Shown here piece after piece: positions 7,796-16,108 of a stretch of DNA of 33,419 nt. How positions within the stretch are numbered: position 1 is the stretch's first letter; the number at the start of each line of letters is the position of its first letter. Both the position numbers and the translations under genes were made by a program. Under the pieces are notes generated by a model. It made no database searches. It saw only the letters and a list, made by a program, of their open reading frames with translations, and had not been told where the DNA came from. The stretch is from Desulfuromonadaceae bacterium (GTDB taxonomy: Bacteria; Desulfobacterota; Desulfuromonadia; Desulfuromonadales; JAAYDE01), in the NCBI GenBank assembly GCA_012512925.1, contig JAAZDE010000072.1, forward strand, positions 1-33,419, given 5' to 3'.

Positions 7796-8647
7796 TTATT
7801 TCCCATCATATAGATCAATAGTTTGCACTTTTCCCAGCACCTCTTCAATGATCCAGTGAGGGGTGGAAGCCCCCGCCGTCACCCCTACCGTGACCGCGCC
7901 AACGAACCAACGGAGATCGATCTGAGCCGCCGTTTCGATGTGGTGGGTCCGTGGAGTTATGTCGCGGCAGATGGTCGCCAGCCGGGTCGTGTTGGCGCTG
8001 TTGTAGCCGCCGATGACCAGCATCACGTCAACCTGGCCGGCGATCTCCCGGGCCTCGTTCTGGCGCACCGCCGTGGCGTCACAGATGGTTTTGAAAACCC
8101 TCAGCTCACAGCACCGGTTCAGGCAGATCTCGGCAATCCGTCGTAGATTTTCGTAGGATTGGGTGGTCTGGGCGACCACTCCGATCCGCTGGGCCACAGG
8201 AATTTCCAGCGCCTCCTCGGGGTTGGCCACCACATGAACCCTGCCCTGGCGGGCATAAGAGACGATCCCCTTGACTTCGGGGTGTTCCCGCTCGCCGACC
8301 AAAACCAGGGTGTATCCTTCCGAATCGAGCAGCCTGGCGTAATCCTGCGCCTTCTTGACGAAGGGACAGGTGGCGTCGATGATACCGAGACCGCGTTCAG
8401 CGATCCTCTCCATCTCCTCAACGGTGACCCCGTGCGAGCGGATAATAACAGCGCCCTCCTCGGCCTGGTCGACATCATCAATGACCCGGACCCCTTTATT
8501 TTCCAGTTTTGCCACCATCTGCGGAGAGTGAATGATGGGGCCCAGAGAGTAAATTCTGCCACTCCCCGAAGCAGCCTCGAGAGCCATGGTGGTGGCCCGC
8601 TTGACGCCAAAACAGAAACCAGCGCTTTTGGCCACAATCACTTTCAT
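7796..8647 (-). CDS. ispH: 4-hydroxy-3-methylbut-2-enyl diphosphate reductase
   Basis: Last enzyme of the methylerythritol phosphate route, reducing HMBPP to IPP and DMAPP with a [4Fe-4S] cluster. The 283 residues carry all expected ligands: Cys12 (AKSAGFCFGV), Cys94 (DATCPFV) and Cys189 (ICDAT). The substrate histidines His40, His72 (RSHGV) and His122, and Glu124 of GEREHPEVKG, are also present. Length is normal for the stand-alone enzyme; it is not fused to S1 as in some Firmicutes. The start is fixed by AAGGA just before the ATG, 3 bases after the cmk stop, so the two are co-translated. Confidence 0.97.
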   Translation of the reverse strand: MKVIVAKSAGFCFGVKRATTMALEAASGSGRIYSLGPIIHSPQMVAKLENKGVRVIDDVDQAEEGAVIIRSHGVTVEEMERIAERGLGIIDATCPFVKKAQDYARLLDSEGYTLVLVGEREHPEVKGIVSYARQGRVHVVANPEEALEIPVAQRIGVVAQTTQSYENLRRIAEICLNRCCELRVFKTICDATAVRQNEAREIAGQVDVMLVIGGYNSANTTRLATICRDITPRTHHIETAAQIDLRWFVGAVTVGVTAGASTPHWIIEEVLGKVQTIDLYDGK

Positions 8648-8650
8648 TCC

Positions 8651-9364
8651 TTAATCCTTCCACAAGGATTTTTCACAGGTCGACACAAAAGCGGAATGGC
8701 GGCGGATGATCTCCAGCATCCGTCCCAAAACCTCCTCGATAGAAAGGGCGGTGGAATCGATAACCACGGCATCGGCCGCCACCGTCAGCGGACTGTCTTC
8801 CCTTTCCTGATCCGCCCGATCGCGGGATTCCATATCGGCAATGGTCTGCTGCGGATCGACCTCGATCCCTTTGCCTTTCAATTCCCGATAGCGGCGCATA
8901 CCTCTTTCAACGGCGCCCGCATCGAGAAAGAACTTGATGTCGGCGTCAGGGAAAACCATCGTCCCCGTATCCCGCCCCTCCAGCACCACCCCACCTGCGG
9001 CACCGATCTCCTGCTGGCGGCGCACCAGGGCCCGGCGCACCCCGCGACAGCGGGAAACGCGGGAGGAAAGGAGACTGATCTCGGGGGTGCGGATCGCTTC
9101 GGAGACATCCTCACCATCGAGCAGCACCTGCTCCTTTCCTTCCCCCCGGCTAAAATCGATCTGAATCGCTGCACAGAGTTTTTCCAGAACAGAGCAGTCC
9201 TCGCCGTCGAAACCGCGGCGGGCGGCGGCCAAAGCCACGGCGCGGTACATGGCGCCGGTGTCGAGAGCCACATAACCAAGCAGTTCAGCCAGCTTTCTGC
9301 ACAGGGTACTTTTGCCGGCGCCGCTCGGTCCGTCGATGGTGACAATCAGCCCTTTTTTGTCCAC
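8651..9364 (-). CDS. cmk: Cytidylate kinase
   Basis: Phosphorylates CMP and dCMP with ATP. The P-loop is GPSGAGKST at 12-20, followed by LDTGAMYR, GRDTGTMVFPDAD and the LID region RDRADQEREDSPL, all diagnostic of Cmk. The frame is open to a TTG at 9406 inside aroA. I choose the GTG at 9364, because GGGAGAGA lies about 6 bases upstream and the protein then starts close to the P-loop (237 residues, near the family's usual 220-230). With this start cmk does not overlap aroA, whose stop is 28 bases upstream. The aroA-cmk-rpsA order is widespread in Proteobacteria. Confidence 0.94.
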   Translation of the reverse strand: MDKKGLIVTIDGPSGAGKSTLCRKLAELLGYVALDTGAMYRAVALAAARRGFDGEDCSVLEKLCAAIQIDFSRGEGKEQVLLDGEDVSEAIRTPEISLLSSRVSRCRGVRRALVRRQQEIGAAGGVVLEGRDTGTMVFPDADIKFFLDAGAVERGMRRYRELKGKGIEVDPQQTIADMESRDRADQEREDSPLTVAADAVVIDSTALSIEEVLGRMLEIIRRHSAFVSTCEKSLWKD

Positions 9365-9392
9365 AGATTCTCTCCCGCTCACTTTGCTACCT

Positions 9393-10697
9393 TCAATGCC
9401 CCTCAAACCCCGCCAAACGTCCCAACAGCACCCAGAAGCCGGGGAAAGAGGTTGCCGTACAGGCGATATCCTCGACCTCCACCGGTGACAAGGCGCGCAG
9501 ACCGGCCACCGCCATACTCATGGCGATGCGGTGATCCCCGTGGGAAAGGACCTTGCCCCCTTGCAGCCGCTCCCGGCCGGTGATGACCATGCCGTCCGGC
9601 CGAGCCTCGACCTCCCCTCCCAGTTTGGTCAACTCCGAGGTCATGGAGGCAATGCGGTCGGTCTCCTTGACCCGCAGTTCCTGGGCGTCGCGGACCACGG
9701 AGGTCCCTTCGGCCAGAGCCGCCGCCACGGTAAAAACCGGAATTTCGTCGATCATCCGGGGAATCAGGGAACCACCGATCTCGATCCCCTTGAGACGGCT
9801 GCCGCGAACCAGGATATCGGCCACCGGTTCCCCGGCCGCCAGCCGCTCATCGACCAGTTCCAGATCGCCCCCCATGCGCCTCAGAGCCTCAATGATGCCA
9901 TCTCGGGTCGGATTGACACCGACATTGCGGATCAGCAGCTCCGAATGGGGCACGATAAGGGCGGCCACCATGAAAAAGGCCGCCGAGGAGATATCCCCGG
10001 GAACGGTCACCTCACAGCCATGAAGCCGCGGCCTGCCGGTCAAGGCCACCCCTCCCGCCACGGGATGCAGGTCGGCACCAAAGAAAGGCAGCATCCGCTC
10101 AGTGTGATCGCGGGAGAGGCACGGTTCGCGGACGGTGGTCACCCCGTCGCAGTAAAGCCCCGCCAGCAACAGCGCCGACTTGACCTGGGCGCTGGCGATG
10201 GGGGAATCGTAGCTGATGGGACGCAGTCGACCGCCGTGAATAGCGAGGGGCGGCAGATCTCCTTGCGAACGCCCCCAGATGCGCGCCCCCATTTCGCTCA
10301 GCGGTTTCACAACCCGTTTCATGGGGCGTTTGCGTAAATACTGATCGCCGGTCAGCACCGAAAAGAAGGGCTGGCCCGCCAGCAGGCCGCTAAGCAGGCG
10401 GATGGTGGTGCCGGAGTTGCCGCAGTCGAGAACGTCCTCGGGCTCCTTCAGCCCATCGAGACCCCGTCCTTGGATCCGGAGAAGGTTGTCCCCCTTCTCT
10501 TCAATAGGCACCCCCATGCGACGGAAAGCTTCGACGGTCCTGTAGTTATCCTCGCCGCAGAGGAAGTTGCGCACATACGAGGATCCCTCGGCCAGGGAGG
10601 AAAAGATCACCGCCCGGTGGGAAACCGATTTATCCCCCGGAATAGTGACCTCCCCCCGCAGGCCGCCCCTGGCCGGATCGATTTCACAGCGGTTCAT
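9393..10697 (-). CDS. aroA: 3-phosphoshikimate 1-carboxyvinyltransferase (EPSP synthase)
   Basis: Sixth step of the shikimate pathway: joins phosphoenolpyruvate to shikimate 3-phosphate. The 434 residues show the S3P-binding GDKSVSHRA at 21-29 with Lys23 and the PEP-site block LDCGNSGTTIRLLSGLL. The catalytic IPRMIDEIPV and the C-terminal KETDRI and GDHRIAMS blocks are also present. This is the usual two-lobed enzyme. AAGGAG precedes the ATG. It overlaps the end of tyrA by 4 bases (ATGA), which indicates tight translational coupling. The block around residue 93 (CGNSGTT) resembles the class I/II common motif; herbicide class cannot be decided by eye. Confidence 0.97.
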   Translation of the reverse strand: MNRCEIDPARGGLRGEVTIPGDKSVSHRAVIFSSLAEGSSYVRNFLCGEDNYRTVEAFRRMGVPIEEKGDNLLRIQGRGLDGLKEPEDVLDCGNSGTTIRLLSGLLAGQPFFSVLTGDQYLRKRPMKRVVKPLSEMGARIWGRSQGDLPPLAIHGGRLRPISYDSPIASAQVKSALLLAGLYCDGVTTVREPCLSRDHTERMLPFFGADLHPVAGGVALTGRPRLHGCEVTVPGDISSAAFFMVAALIVPHSELLIRNVGVNPTRDGIIEALRRMGGDLELVDERLAAGEPVADILVRGSRLKGIEIGGSLIPRMIDEIPVFTVAAALAEGTSVVRDAQELRVKETDRIASMTSELTKLGGEVEARPDGMVITGRERLQGGKVLSHGDHRIAMSMAVAGLRALSPVEVEDIACTATSFPGFWVLLGRLAGFEGH

Positions 10698-11578
10698 GGA
10701 CTCTCCTTCTGTTTGACAATCGCGTCGCGGCTCGCCTTGGAACGGACGAAAAAATCCTGCAGCCGTTCGCCGTCACCGGCGGCGATATCCGCTTTCAATT
10801 CAACGAAAAAAGTTTCGAAGCAGGCCATCATCTCCAGCAGCGCCTCCCGGTTGGTCAGGGCGATGTCGCGCCACATGACCGGATCGCTCGAGGCGATGCG
10901 GGTAAAATCCCGAAAGCCGCCGGCGGAATATTCGAGGATGTTTTCCTGAAAACGTTCGCAGGAACTGACGGCGTTGACCAGGGCGTAGGCGACCATGTGA
11001 GGCAGATGGCTGATGGCCGCCAGCACCCGGTCGTGGCGCTCCACATCCATCAGCACCACCCGGCTGCCGGCCAGTTCCCACAGCCGCGTCACCAGCACCA
11101 GCGCCTGGGGATCGGTGCGGGAAGTAGGAGTGAGGATGCAGTTGCGATCCCTGAAAAGGGTGGCGAAGGCCGCCGCCGCGCCGCTCTTTTCGGTACCGGC
11201 GATGGGGTGCCCCGGAACCAGATGGACATGGGGGGGAAGCAAGGGTTCCAACTGCCGGACCACCTCAGCCTTGACGCTGCCGGCATCGGTGAGTACGACC
11301 CCGTTCTTGAGATGAGGGAGAATGACTTCGGTGACCCGCCGCATGGTCAACACCGGCGTGGCGAGAAAGACCAGGTCGGCGTCCTTCACCCCGGCCGCGG
11401 CATCGTCGGTCACGGAATCGGCGATGCCCAGTTCGAGAGCCGCGTCGAGATTGGCGCGGCTGCGGCCGATGCCCACCACGTCCTTTACCGCCCCGGCTTT
11501 TTTAAGGGCCAGAGCGAAGGAGCCGCCGATGAGACCGACACCGATAACGGCAAGTTTTCCAACCAACGGTTGCGTCAT
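10694..11578 (-). CDS. tyrA: Prephenate dehydrogenase
   Basis: Oxidative decarboxylation of prephenate (or arogenate) towards tyrosine. The 294 residues have the N-terminal dinucleotide fold GVGLIGGS at 13-20 and VFLATPV, followed by GHPIAGTEKSG, the catalytic-His region SHLPHMVAYAL and the C-terminal GGFRDFTRIASSDPVMW block. No chorismate mutase or ACT domain is fused, so this is the stand-alone bacterial type. The ribosome site before the ATG at 11578 is weak (CGGAT). It follows pheA after 194 bases that hold the heptad arrays, so its expression could be partly independent of pheA. NAD or NADP preference cannot be told. Confidence 0.94.
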   Translation of the reverse strand: MTQPLVGKLAVIGVGLIGGSFALALKKAGAVKDVVGIGRSRANLDAALELGIADSVTDDAAAGVKDADLVFLATPVLTMRRVTEVILPHLKNGVVLTDAGSVKAEVVRQLEPLLPPHVHLVPGHPIAGTEKSGAAAAFATLFRDRNCILTPTSRTDPQALVLVTRLWELAGSRVVLMDVERHDRVLAAISHLPHMVAYALVNAVSSCERFQENILEYSAGGFRDFTRIASSDPVMWRDIALTNREALLEMMACFETFFVELKADIAAGDGERLQDFFVRSKASRDAIVKQKESP

Positions 11579-11661
11579 ATCCGAAAAACCATGTAAACCT
11601 TTCAGCCCAAAGTATGAGGTACCCCGAAATCTTGATTGGTGGGGATGGCTCCCGGCACTTT

Positions 11662-11689
11662 GTGACTAGTGACTGGTGATTGGTAACTG
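11662..11689 (+). repeat. Heptad repeat array, plus orientation (4 units)
   Basis: Four consecutive 7-base units on the plus strand: GTGACTA, GTGACTG, GTGATTG, GTAACTG, followed by GT. They face a longer array of the same repeat on the other strand at 11719-11760, with a 29-base A-rich spacer. A 17-base part (11675-11691) pairs with 11724-11740 with only one G-T pair, so the two arrays can form a long hairpin. Confidence 0.8.
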
Positions 11690-11718
11690 GTTAAAATCAA
11701 AACCAAAATTCCATCTGC

Positions 11719-11760
11719 CAGACACCGGTTACCAATCACCAACAACCAGTCAACGGTTAC
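11719..11760 (-). repeat. Heptad repeat array, minus orientation (6 units)
   Basis: Six consecutive 7-base units on the minus strand, read from 11760 downward: GTAACCG, TTGACTG, GTTGTTG, GTGATTG, GTAACCG, GTGTCTG. The consensus is about GTNACTG, the same as in the facing array. It ends 12 bases after the pheA stop codon. Such arrays do not code for protein; function is unknown. Confidence 0.75.
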
Positions 11761-11772
11761 CTGCCGCCGGCC

Positions 11773-12861
11773 TCACTCCTGGCGCAGGGTAATGGTGCGG
11801 GGATAGGAGCCGAGAACCTTGACGAACTGGCAGTGGCTGCGCAGTTCTTCCACCGCGGCGGCGATTTCCGGTTGCGAGAGATGTCCTTCCAGGTCGAGGA
11901 AAAAGACATACTCCCAGGCCTTCTTTTTGATCGGCCGACTCTCGATCTTGGTCAGATTGATGTTGCGCTTGCGGAACGGTTCCAGCATCCGGCAGAGGAT
12001 GCCGGGAGCGTCGCGGACGCTAAACATCAGGGAGGTTTTGTCATGGCTGCTCGGCTGCGGAGAAGTTCGGGCAATGACCAGAAATCGGGTGAAGTTGTTG
12101 GGGTTGTCCTCGATCTTGCGCTGCACCACCCGCAGGCCGTAGAGGGTGGCGGCCATCTCGCTGGCCAGAGCGGCACAGTCGCCATCCTCCATGGCCATCT
12201 CGGCAGCGCGGGCGGTGCTGGAAACATCCACCTGAGGGACCTCGGGAAGGTTCTCCTCCAGCCAGTTGCGGCATTGGGCCAAGGCATGGGGATGGGAGAC
12301 GACCTTCCTGACATCCTCCATCCGCCCCGACAGGGAGAGCAGACTCTGGGTGACCTCGAGGAGGATCTCGGCATAGATCTTCAGCTCCGAGTCGAGAAAC
12401 ATATCGAGGGTATGGGAGACAATCCCCTCGTTGGAATTCTCCACCGGCACCACGCCATAATCGGCCCTTGCCCGGTTCACTTCGTCGAAGACCGCGGGGA
12501 TGCTTTTGGCGGGGACGAAACGGGCCGACAGCCCGAACTGGCGGATGGCGGCTTCCTGGGTGAAGGTCGCCTTCGGTCCCAGATAGGCGACGCTGAGAGG
12601 CTGTTCCAGGGAAAGGGAAGCGGAGATGATCTCCCGGTAAACGCTGCGGATGGCGCTGGAAGGAAAAGGGCCGGGATTGTTGGCCGCCAGGCGGTCGTAG
12701 ATGGCCCGTTCCCGGCTGGGCACGAAAAAGGGGAGCCCGTTGGCCGCCTTGAGACGGCCGACCTCGATCACCAGCGCAGAGCGCCGGTTGAGCAGTTCCA
12801 GGATCTGATCATCAATGGCGTCGATTTTTTGCCGGAGGTTGTCGAGCTTCCGATCGTCCAA
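11773..12861 (-). CDS. pheA: Chorismate mutase / prephenate dehydratase (P-protein)
   Basis: Bifunctional enzyme making phenylpyruvate from chorismate by way of prephenate. Domain order, numbered from the upstream ATG at 12867: AroQ chorismate mutase (about 5-85, with IDAIDDQILELLNRR), prephenate dehydratase (about 92-270, with VENSNEGIV and the catalytic NNFTRF at 257-262), then an ACT domain (about 278-360) with ESRP at 309-312, the phenylalanine-sensing motif, so feedback inhibition is likely. AGGAG lies directly against the ATG at 12867 but 6 bases before the TTG at 12861, so TTG is the better start (MDDRKLDNL). It is the first gene of the long minus-strand chain, with its promoter at 12905-12932. 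Confidence 0.95.
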   Translation of the reverse strand: MDDRKLDNLRQKIDAIDDQILELLNRRSALVIEVGRLKAANGLPFFVPSRERAIYDRLAANNPGPFPSSAIRSVYREIISASLSLEQPLSVAYLGPKATFTQEAAIRQFGLSARFVPAKSIPAVFDEVNRARADYGVVPVENSNEGIVSHTLDMFLDSELKIYAEILLEVTQSLLSLSGRMEDVRKVVSHPHALAQCRNWLEENLPEVPQVDVSSTARAAEMAMEDGDCAALASEMAATLYGLRVVQRKIEDNPNNFTRFLVIARTSPQPSSHDKTSLMFSVRDAPGILCRMLEPFRKRNINLTKIESRPIKKKAWEYVFFLDLEGHLSQPEIAAAVEELRSHCQFVKVLGSYPRTITLRQE

Positions 12862-12904
12862 TATCATCTCCTCTGGTCAACGGAACGGGTTGGTAAAGAA
12901 ATTC

Positions 12905-12932
12905 AATATAACAGAGGCGGAAAAATGGACAA
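12905..12932 (-). promoter_or_regulatory. Sigma-70-type promoter of pheA and the downstream chain
   Basis: On the minus strand TTGTCC (12927-12932) and TATATT (12905-12910) are 16 bases apart. The transcript would begin near 12898, about 37 bases before the start of pheA. Confidence 0.55.
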
Positions 12933-12964
12933 AGAGCAATTTTACCACGTCACCAAAAGTCTCC

Positions 12965-12993
12965 TTGACCCTCAGGAAAGGGATGTTTACACT
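12965..12993 (+). promoter_or_regulatory. Sigma-70-type promoter of the aminotransferase gene
   Basis: TTGACC (12965-12970) and TACACT (12988-12993) are separated by exactly 17 bases. Transcription would start near 13000, about 54 bases before the ATG at 13054. It lies back to back with the pheA promoter and supports the short start of the aminotransferase. Confidence 0.6.
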
Positions 12994-13053
12994 TTTTCGT
13001 CACTCGTCAATTGTCACAAGATGTCAATGGGGCACACCAAGGAGAAGAGAGAA

Positions 13054-14247
13054 ATGGCCATCGCCGATAAAATCAGCGCCTGTCTGGAAAAAGCCTCCTG
13101 GATCCGCAGGATGTTCGAGCAGGGAAACGCCCTGCGCAAAATTCATGGAGATGGAAACGTCTTCGATTTCACCCTCGGGAACCCGGCGGTGGAACCGCCG
13201 GAAGCCTTCCGCCGGGAGTTGCTGGAGTTGGCCCAAAATCCCCTCCCCGGCATGCACCGCTACATGAGCAACGCCGGCTATGAAGAAACCCGCCGGGCCG
13301 TCGCCGAACTTCTTTCCAAAACCGCTCCCCAAAAAGTCGAAGCCGGCCATATCGTCATGACCTGCGGCGCCGGAGGGGCGCTCAACGTGGTTTTAAAAAC
13401 CATCCTCAACCCCGGTGAAGAGGTCATTATCCTCAATCCTTTCTTCGTCGAATACAAATTTTACATCGACAACCACGGCGGCGTGCCCCGTGAGGTCTCC
13501 ACCGATCCGGAAACCTTCCTCCCCGATCCTGAAGCCATCGAAAAAGCGATCGGCGCCAACACGCGGGCCATTATCCTCAACTCCCCCAACAACCCCACCG
13601 GGGTCATCTATTCCGCGGCGGACCTGGAGAGGATCGGCCAGGTTCTCGACCGCAAGGGGCGCGAACTGGACCGCACCCTCTACCTCATCTCCGACGAGCC
13701 CTACGCCCGCATCGTCTACGATGGCGGCACCATTCCAAATGTTTTCAACCATGTCCGCAATGCGGTGATCGTCACCTCCCACTCCAAGGATCTGGCCCTG
13801 CCCGGCGAACGGATCGGCTACCTGGCCGCCAACCCGGCCATGGCAGAGGTCGAGCGGTTCATGGAGGGGGCCATCTTCTGCAACCGCATCCTCGGCTTCG
13901 TCAACGCCCCGGCCCTGATGCAGCGTCTGGTGACCGGCCTCCAGCGAGAATCGGTGGATATCGCCGCCTACCAGCGCAAGCGTGACATCCTCTACGGCCA
14001 CCTCACCTCTTTAGGCTTCCGCATGGTCAAGCCGGGAGGCGCCTTTTATCTCTTTCCCCGCTCGCCGCTGGCCGACGACGTGGAATTTGTCCGCCTCGCT
14101 CTCAAGCATCTGATCCTGGTGGTCCCCGGCGCCGGCTTCGGCATGCCGGGATTCTTCCGCATCGCCTACTGCATGGAACAGGAGATGATCGAACGCAGTC
14201 TGCCGGCTTGGGAGAACTTGGCGGGGGAACTTGATCTCAAAGGATGA
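13054..14247 (+). CDS. Class I/II pyridoxal-phosphate aminotransferase
   Basis: A 397-residue fold-type I aminotransferase. Visible motifs are the N-terminal FTLGNPAVEPP (39-49), NSPNNPTG (176-183) with the cofactor-contacting Asn180, SDEPY (213-217) with Asp214 and Tyr217, and the Schiff-base Lys245 in SHSKDLALPGERIGY. FFRIAYC near the end holds the substrate-carboxylate Arg. The frame stays open far upstream, but GGAG lies 9 bases before this ATG, the family begins near here, and promoters for this gene and for pheA occupy the upstream part. Placement opposite pheA-tyrA suggests transamination of aromatic keto acids, but aspartate or other substrates are equally possible from sequence. It converges with recJ, only 21 bases away. 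Confidence 0.9.
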   Translation: MAIADKISACLEKASWIRRMFEQGNALRKIHGDGNVFDFTLGNPAVEPPEAFRRELLELAQNPLPGMHRYMSNAGYEETRRAVAELLSKTAPQKVEAGHIVMTCGAGGALNVVLKTILNPGEEVIILNPFFVEYKFYIDNHGGVPREVSTDPETFLPDPEAIEKAIGANTRAIILNSPNNPTGVIYSAADLERIGQVLDRKGRELDRTLYLISDEPYARIVYDGGTIPNVFNHVRNAVIVTSHSKDLALPGERIGYLAANPAMAEVERFMEGAIFCNRILGFVNAPALMQRLVTGLQRESVDIAAYQRKRDILYGHLTSLGFRMVKPGGAFYLFPRSPLADDVEFVRLALKHLILVVPGAGFGMPGFFRIAYCMEQEMIERSLPAWENLAGELDLKG

Positions 14248-14268
14248 GGGATATGCGGGAGGGGTTTT

Positions 14269-16083
14269 TCAGAAGATAGAGGCATCCTCAACAGCGGCGA
14301 CTACCCGCAGTTGCAAAGAGCGCTGACCACGGAATCGATTGTCGCCGAGCCGATAGACCAAGGTCGCCGTCCTCCCCCTGACGACGCCGCAGACGGCGGC
14401 TTTTGCCTCGGTGGTGTTGAACCAGACGGCGGCAAAACGCTCTCCATCCTTTTCCACCTGCAACCGAATATGAGCGCCGCCTCCCATTCCGTGGACAGAA
14501 AGGACGGTGAAACGGCCGTAAAGCACCGGCGCCGGGAAATCCTTCCCCCAGGGGTCCAGAACGGTCAGCACATCCAGAGTATCCAGAGAGAGCAACTCCG
14601 CCGGCCAGTCGGCATCGACCCAAAGGATGGGGCGCAGAGGCTCCTCCCCCAGCTGCTCACGGACCGCCACTTCGAACAGTTCGGCGAAGCGGGGAATGTC
14701 GTCAACCGCCAAGGTCGCCCCCGCCGCCCCTTCATGCCCGCCGAAACCGCGCAGCAGGCCAGGATGGCGGTCGGCCACCGTCTGCAGAGCGTTTCTCACA
14801 TGGAAACCGGGCACCCCCCGGAAACTCCCGGAAGCCATCATTTCGCCGTCATCCGCCGGCACACCGACATTTCCAGCCTCGCCCCCATGCCCTTTCGGGG
14901 CGAACAGGACCGTCGGCTTGCCGAAGGTCTCCACCAAACGGCTGGCGGTGATGCCATGAACGCCGCAGTGACCGTCGGCGAAGTAAAGGACCAGAGACTG
15001 GGTCTCCATGGCCGCCGCCTGAAGCAGCGCCCGCTCCCGCAACTCCTTTTCGATCCGGCGGCGCTCCCGGTTTTCCCCCTTCAGGATCTGCCACTGTCCG
15101 GCAGCCGTCTCAGGATCGGATGCTGTGAGAAAAAGAAATCCGGCGTCGGGCCAGTCGAGGCGGCCGCTGGCGGCAATCGGCGGCGCCAGGCCGAAAGCCA
15201 CCGTTTCAGCGGTCACCGGACCTTCCACTTCATCGCAAAACACCTGCCAGGCTGGTCTTTTTTGCTGATTGAGCAGAACCAGACCGTGGTGCACCAGGAT
15301 TCGGTTTACGTTACTCCGATCCGGCCGCAGGGCCACGCAATCGGCAACGGTGGCTACCGCAACGTAATCGAGCAGGCCGCGGAGGCTGGGGATATCCTTT
15401 TTGAGGACCACCTCCCGCAACCGCTCGCGCACCTTCCACATCAGCAGAAAAGCCACGGCGGCACCACAGACATGGGGATCGTAGCCAGCCTCACTGCAAC
15501 TGGGATTGATTACGGCAAAGGCTGAAGGGGGTGGACCCTCAACCGGCAACATATGGTGATCGGTGACGATGACATCGAGGCCCGCCGCGCTCAGGCGATG
15601 AATCCTCTCCTCGTCGCCGCTGCCCTTGTCGGCGGTGATGACCAGGGTGGCGCCGGACTCCAGAATCCGCTCCACCACCGGCCCGGTCAGGCCGTACCCT
15701 TCCGTCAGCCGATGACTGGTCACCACCTGCAGTTTTTCCTCGGAAACCCCGAAACAGCCGGTGAAGGCTTCCCACAGTACGGCGGCCGAGGCGGTCCCGT
15801 CCAAGTCATGGTCGCAGGCGAAAATCACCTTCTCTTCGTCAGTGATCGCCTGCACCACCCTGGCTGCGGCCCGGTCCAGAGAAGGAATCACTCCGGGATC
15901 AGGAATCGCCGCCAGCGAGGGGTGGCTGATTCCCTGCCAGGAAACCGGCTTCTCCAGACGGCGGGCAAGAATATCGGCCAGCCAGGGAGGAACCCCCTCG
16001 TTTACCAGGGATCGGTAGACCGGTTCCCGGCAAGGGCGAATCCGAAACAATGGCAAGGGTAACGGGACGGCATCAGCGGACAT
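14269..16083 (-). CDS. recJ: Single-strand-specific exonuclease RecJ (divergent)
   Basis: DHH-family 5'-3' single-strand DNA exonuclease used in repair, 604 residues from the ATG at 16083. Order of motifs: DHDLDG (91-96, usually DYDVDG), EGYGL (about 128-132), ADKGS (about 151-155, usually VDNGIS), DHH at 175-177, CGAAVAF, VADCVAL (with Asp248), PPIAASGRL (usually PRLNAAGR), a DHHA1 domain with GVHGITASRL, and GGHEGAAG at about 448-455. The metal-binding Asp and His residues are kept but surrounding residues differ from the common RecJ, so this could be a specialised paralogue. The start is uncertain: a TTG at 16137 is in frame, but it lies in an inverted repeat and neither start has a good ribosome site. 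It follows secF, as in many genomes. Confidence 0.87.
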   Translation of the reverse strand: MSADAVPLPLPLFRIRPCREPVYRSLVNEGVPPWLADILARRLEKPVSWQGISHPSLAAIPDPGVIPSLDRAAARVVQAITDEEKVIFACDHDLDGTASAAVLWEAFTGCFGVSEEKLQVVTSHRLTEGYGLTGPVVERILESGATLVITADKGSGDEERIHRLSAAGLDVIVTDHHMLPVEGPPPSAFAVINPSCSEAGYDPHVCGAAVAFLLMWKVRERLREVVLKKDIPSLRGLLDYVAVATVADCVALRPDRSNVNRILVHHGLVLLNQQKRPAWQVFCDEVEGPVTAETVAFGLAPPIAASGRLDWPDAGFLFLTASDPETAAGQWQILKGENRERRRIEKELRERALLQAAAMETQSLVLYFADGHCGVHGITASRLVETFGKPTVLFAPKGHGGEAGNVGVPADDGEMMASGSFRGVPGFHVRNALQTVADRHPGLLRGFGGHEGAAGATLAVDDIPRFAELFEVAVREQLGEEPLRPILWVDADWPAELLSLDTLDVLTVLDPWGKDFPAPVLYGRFTVLSVHGMGGGAHIRLQVEKDGERFAAVWFNTTEAKAAVCGVVRGRTATLVYRLGDNRFRGQRSLQLRVVAAVEDASIF

Positions 16084-16108
16084 GGCGGAAATGGCTTTTC
16101 TTGGTCGA

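Noticed and set aside
8159-9583. 474-codon plus-strand frame across ispH, cmk and aroA
   Set aside because: Antisense to three clear genes; no ribosome site and no recognisable domain.
11662-11760. CRISPR array
   Set aside because: Units are 7 bases, contiguous and without spacers; no cas gene in the window.
11833-13053. 400-residue N-terminal extension of the aminotransferase
   Set aside because: It runs antisense through pheA and across two promoters; the family N-terminus and ribosome site are at 13054.
14311-15525. 404-codon plus-strand frame opposite recJ
   Set aside because: Shadow frame with low-complexity, His/Gln-rich sequence and no domain.
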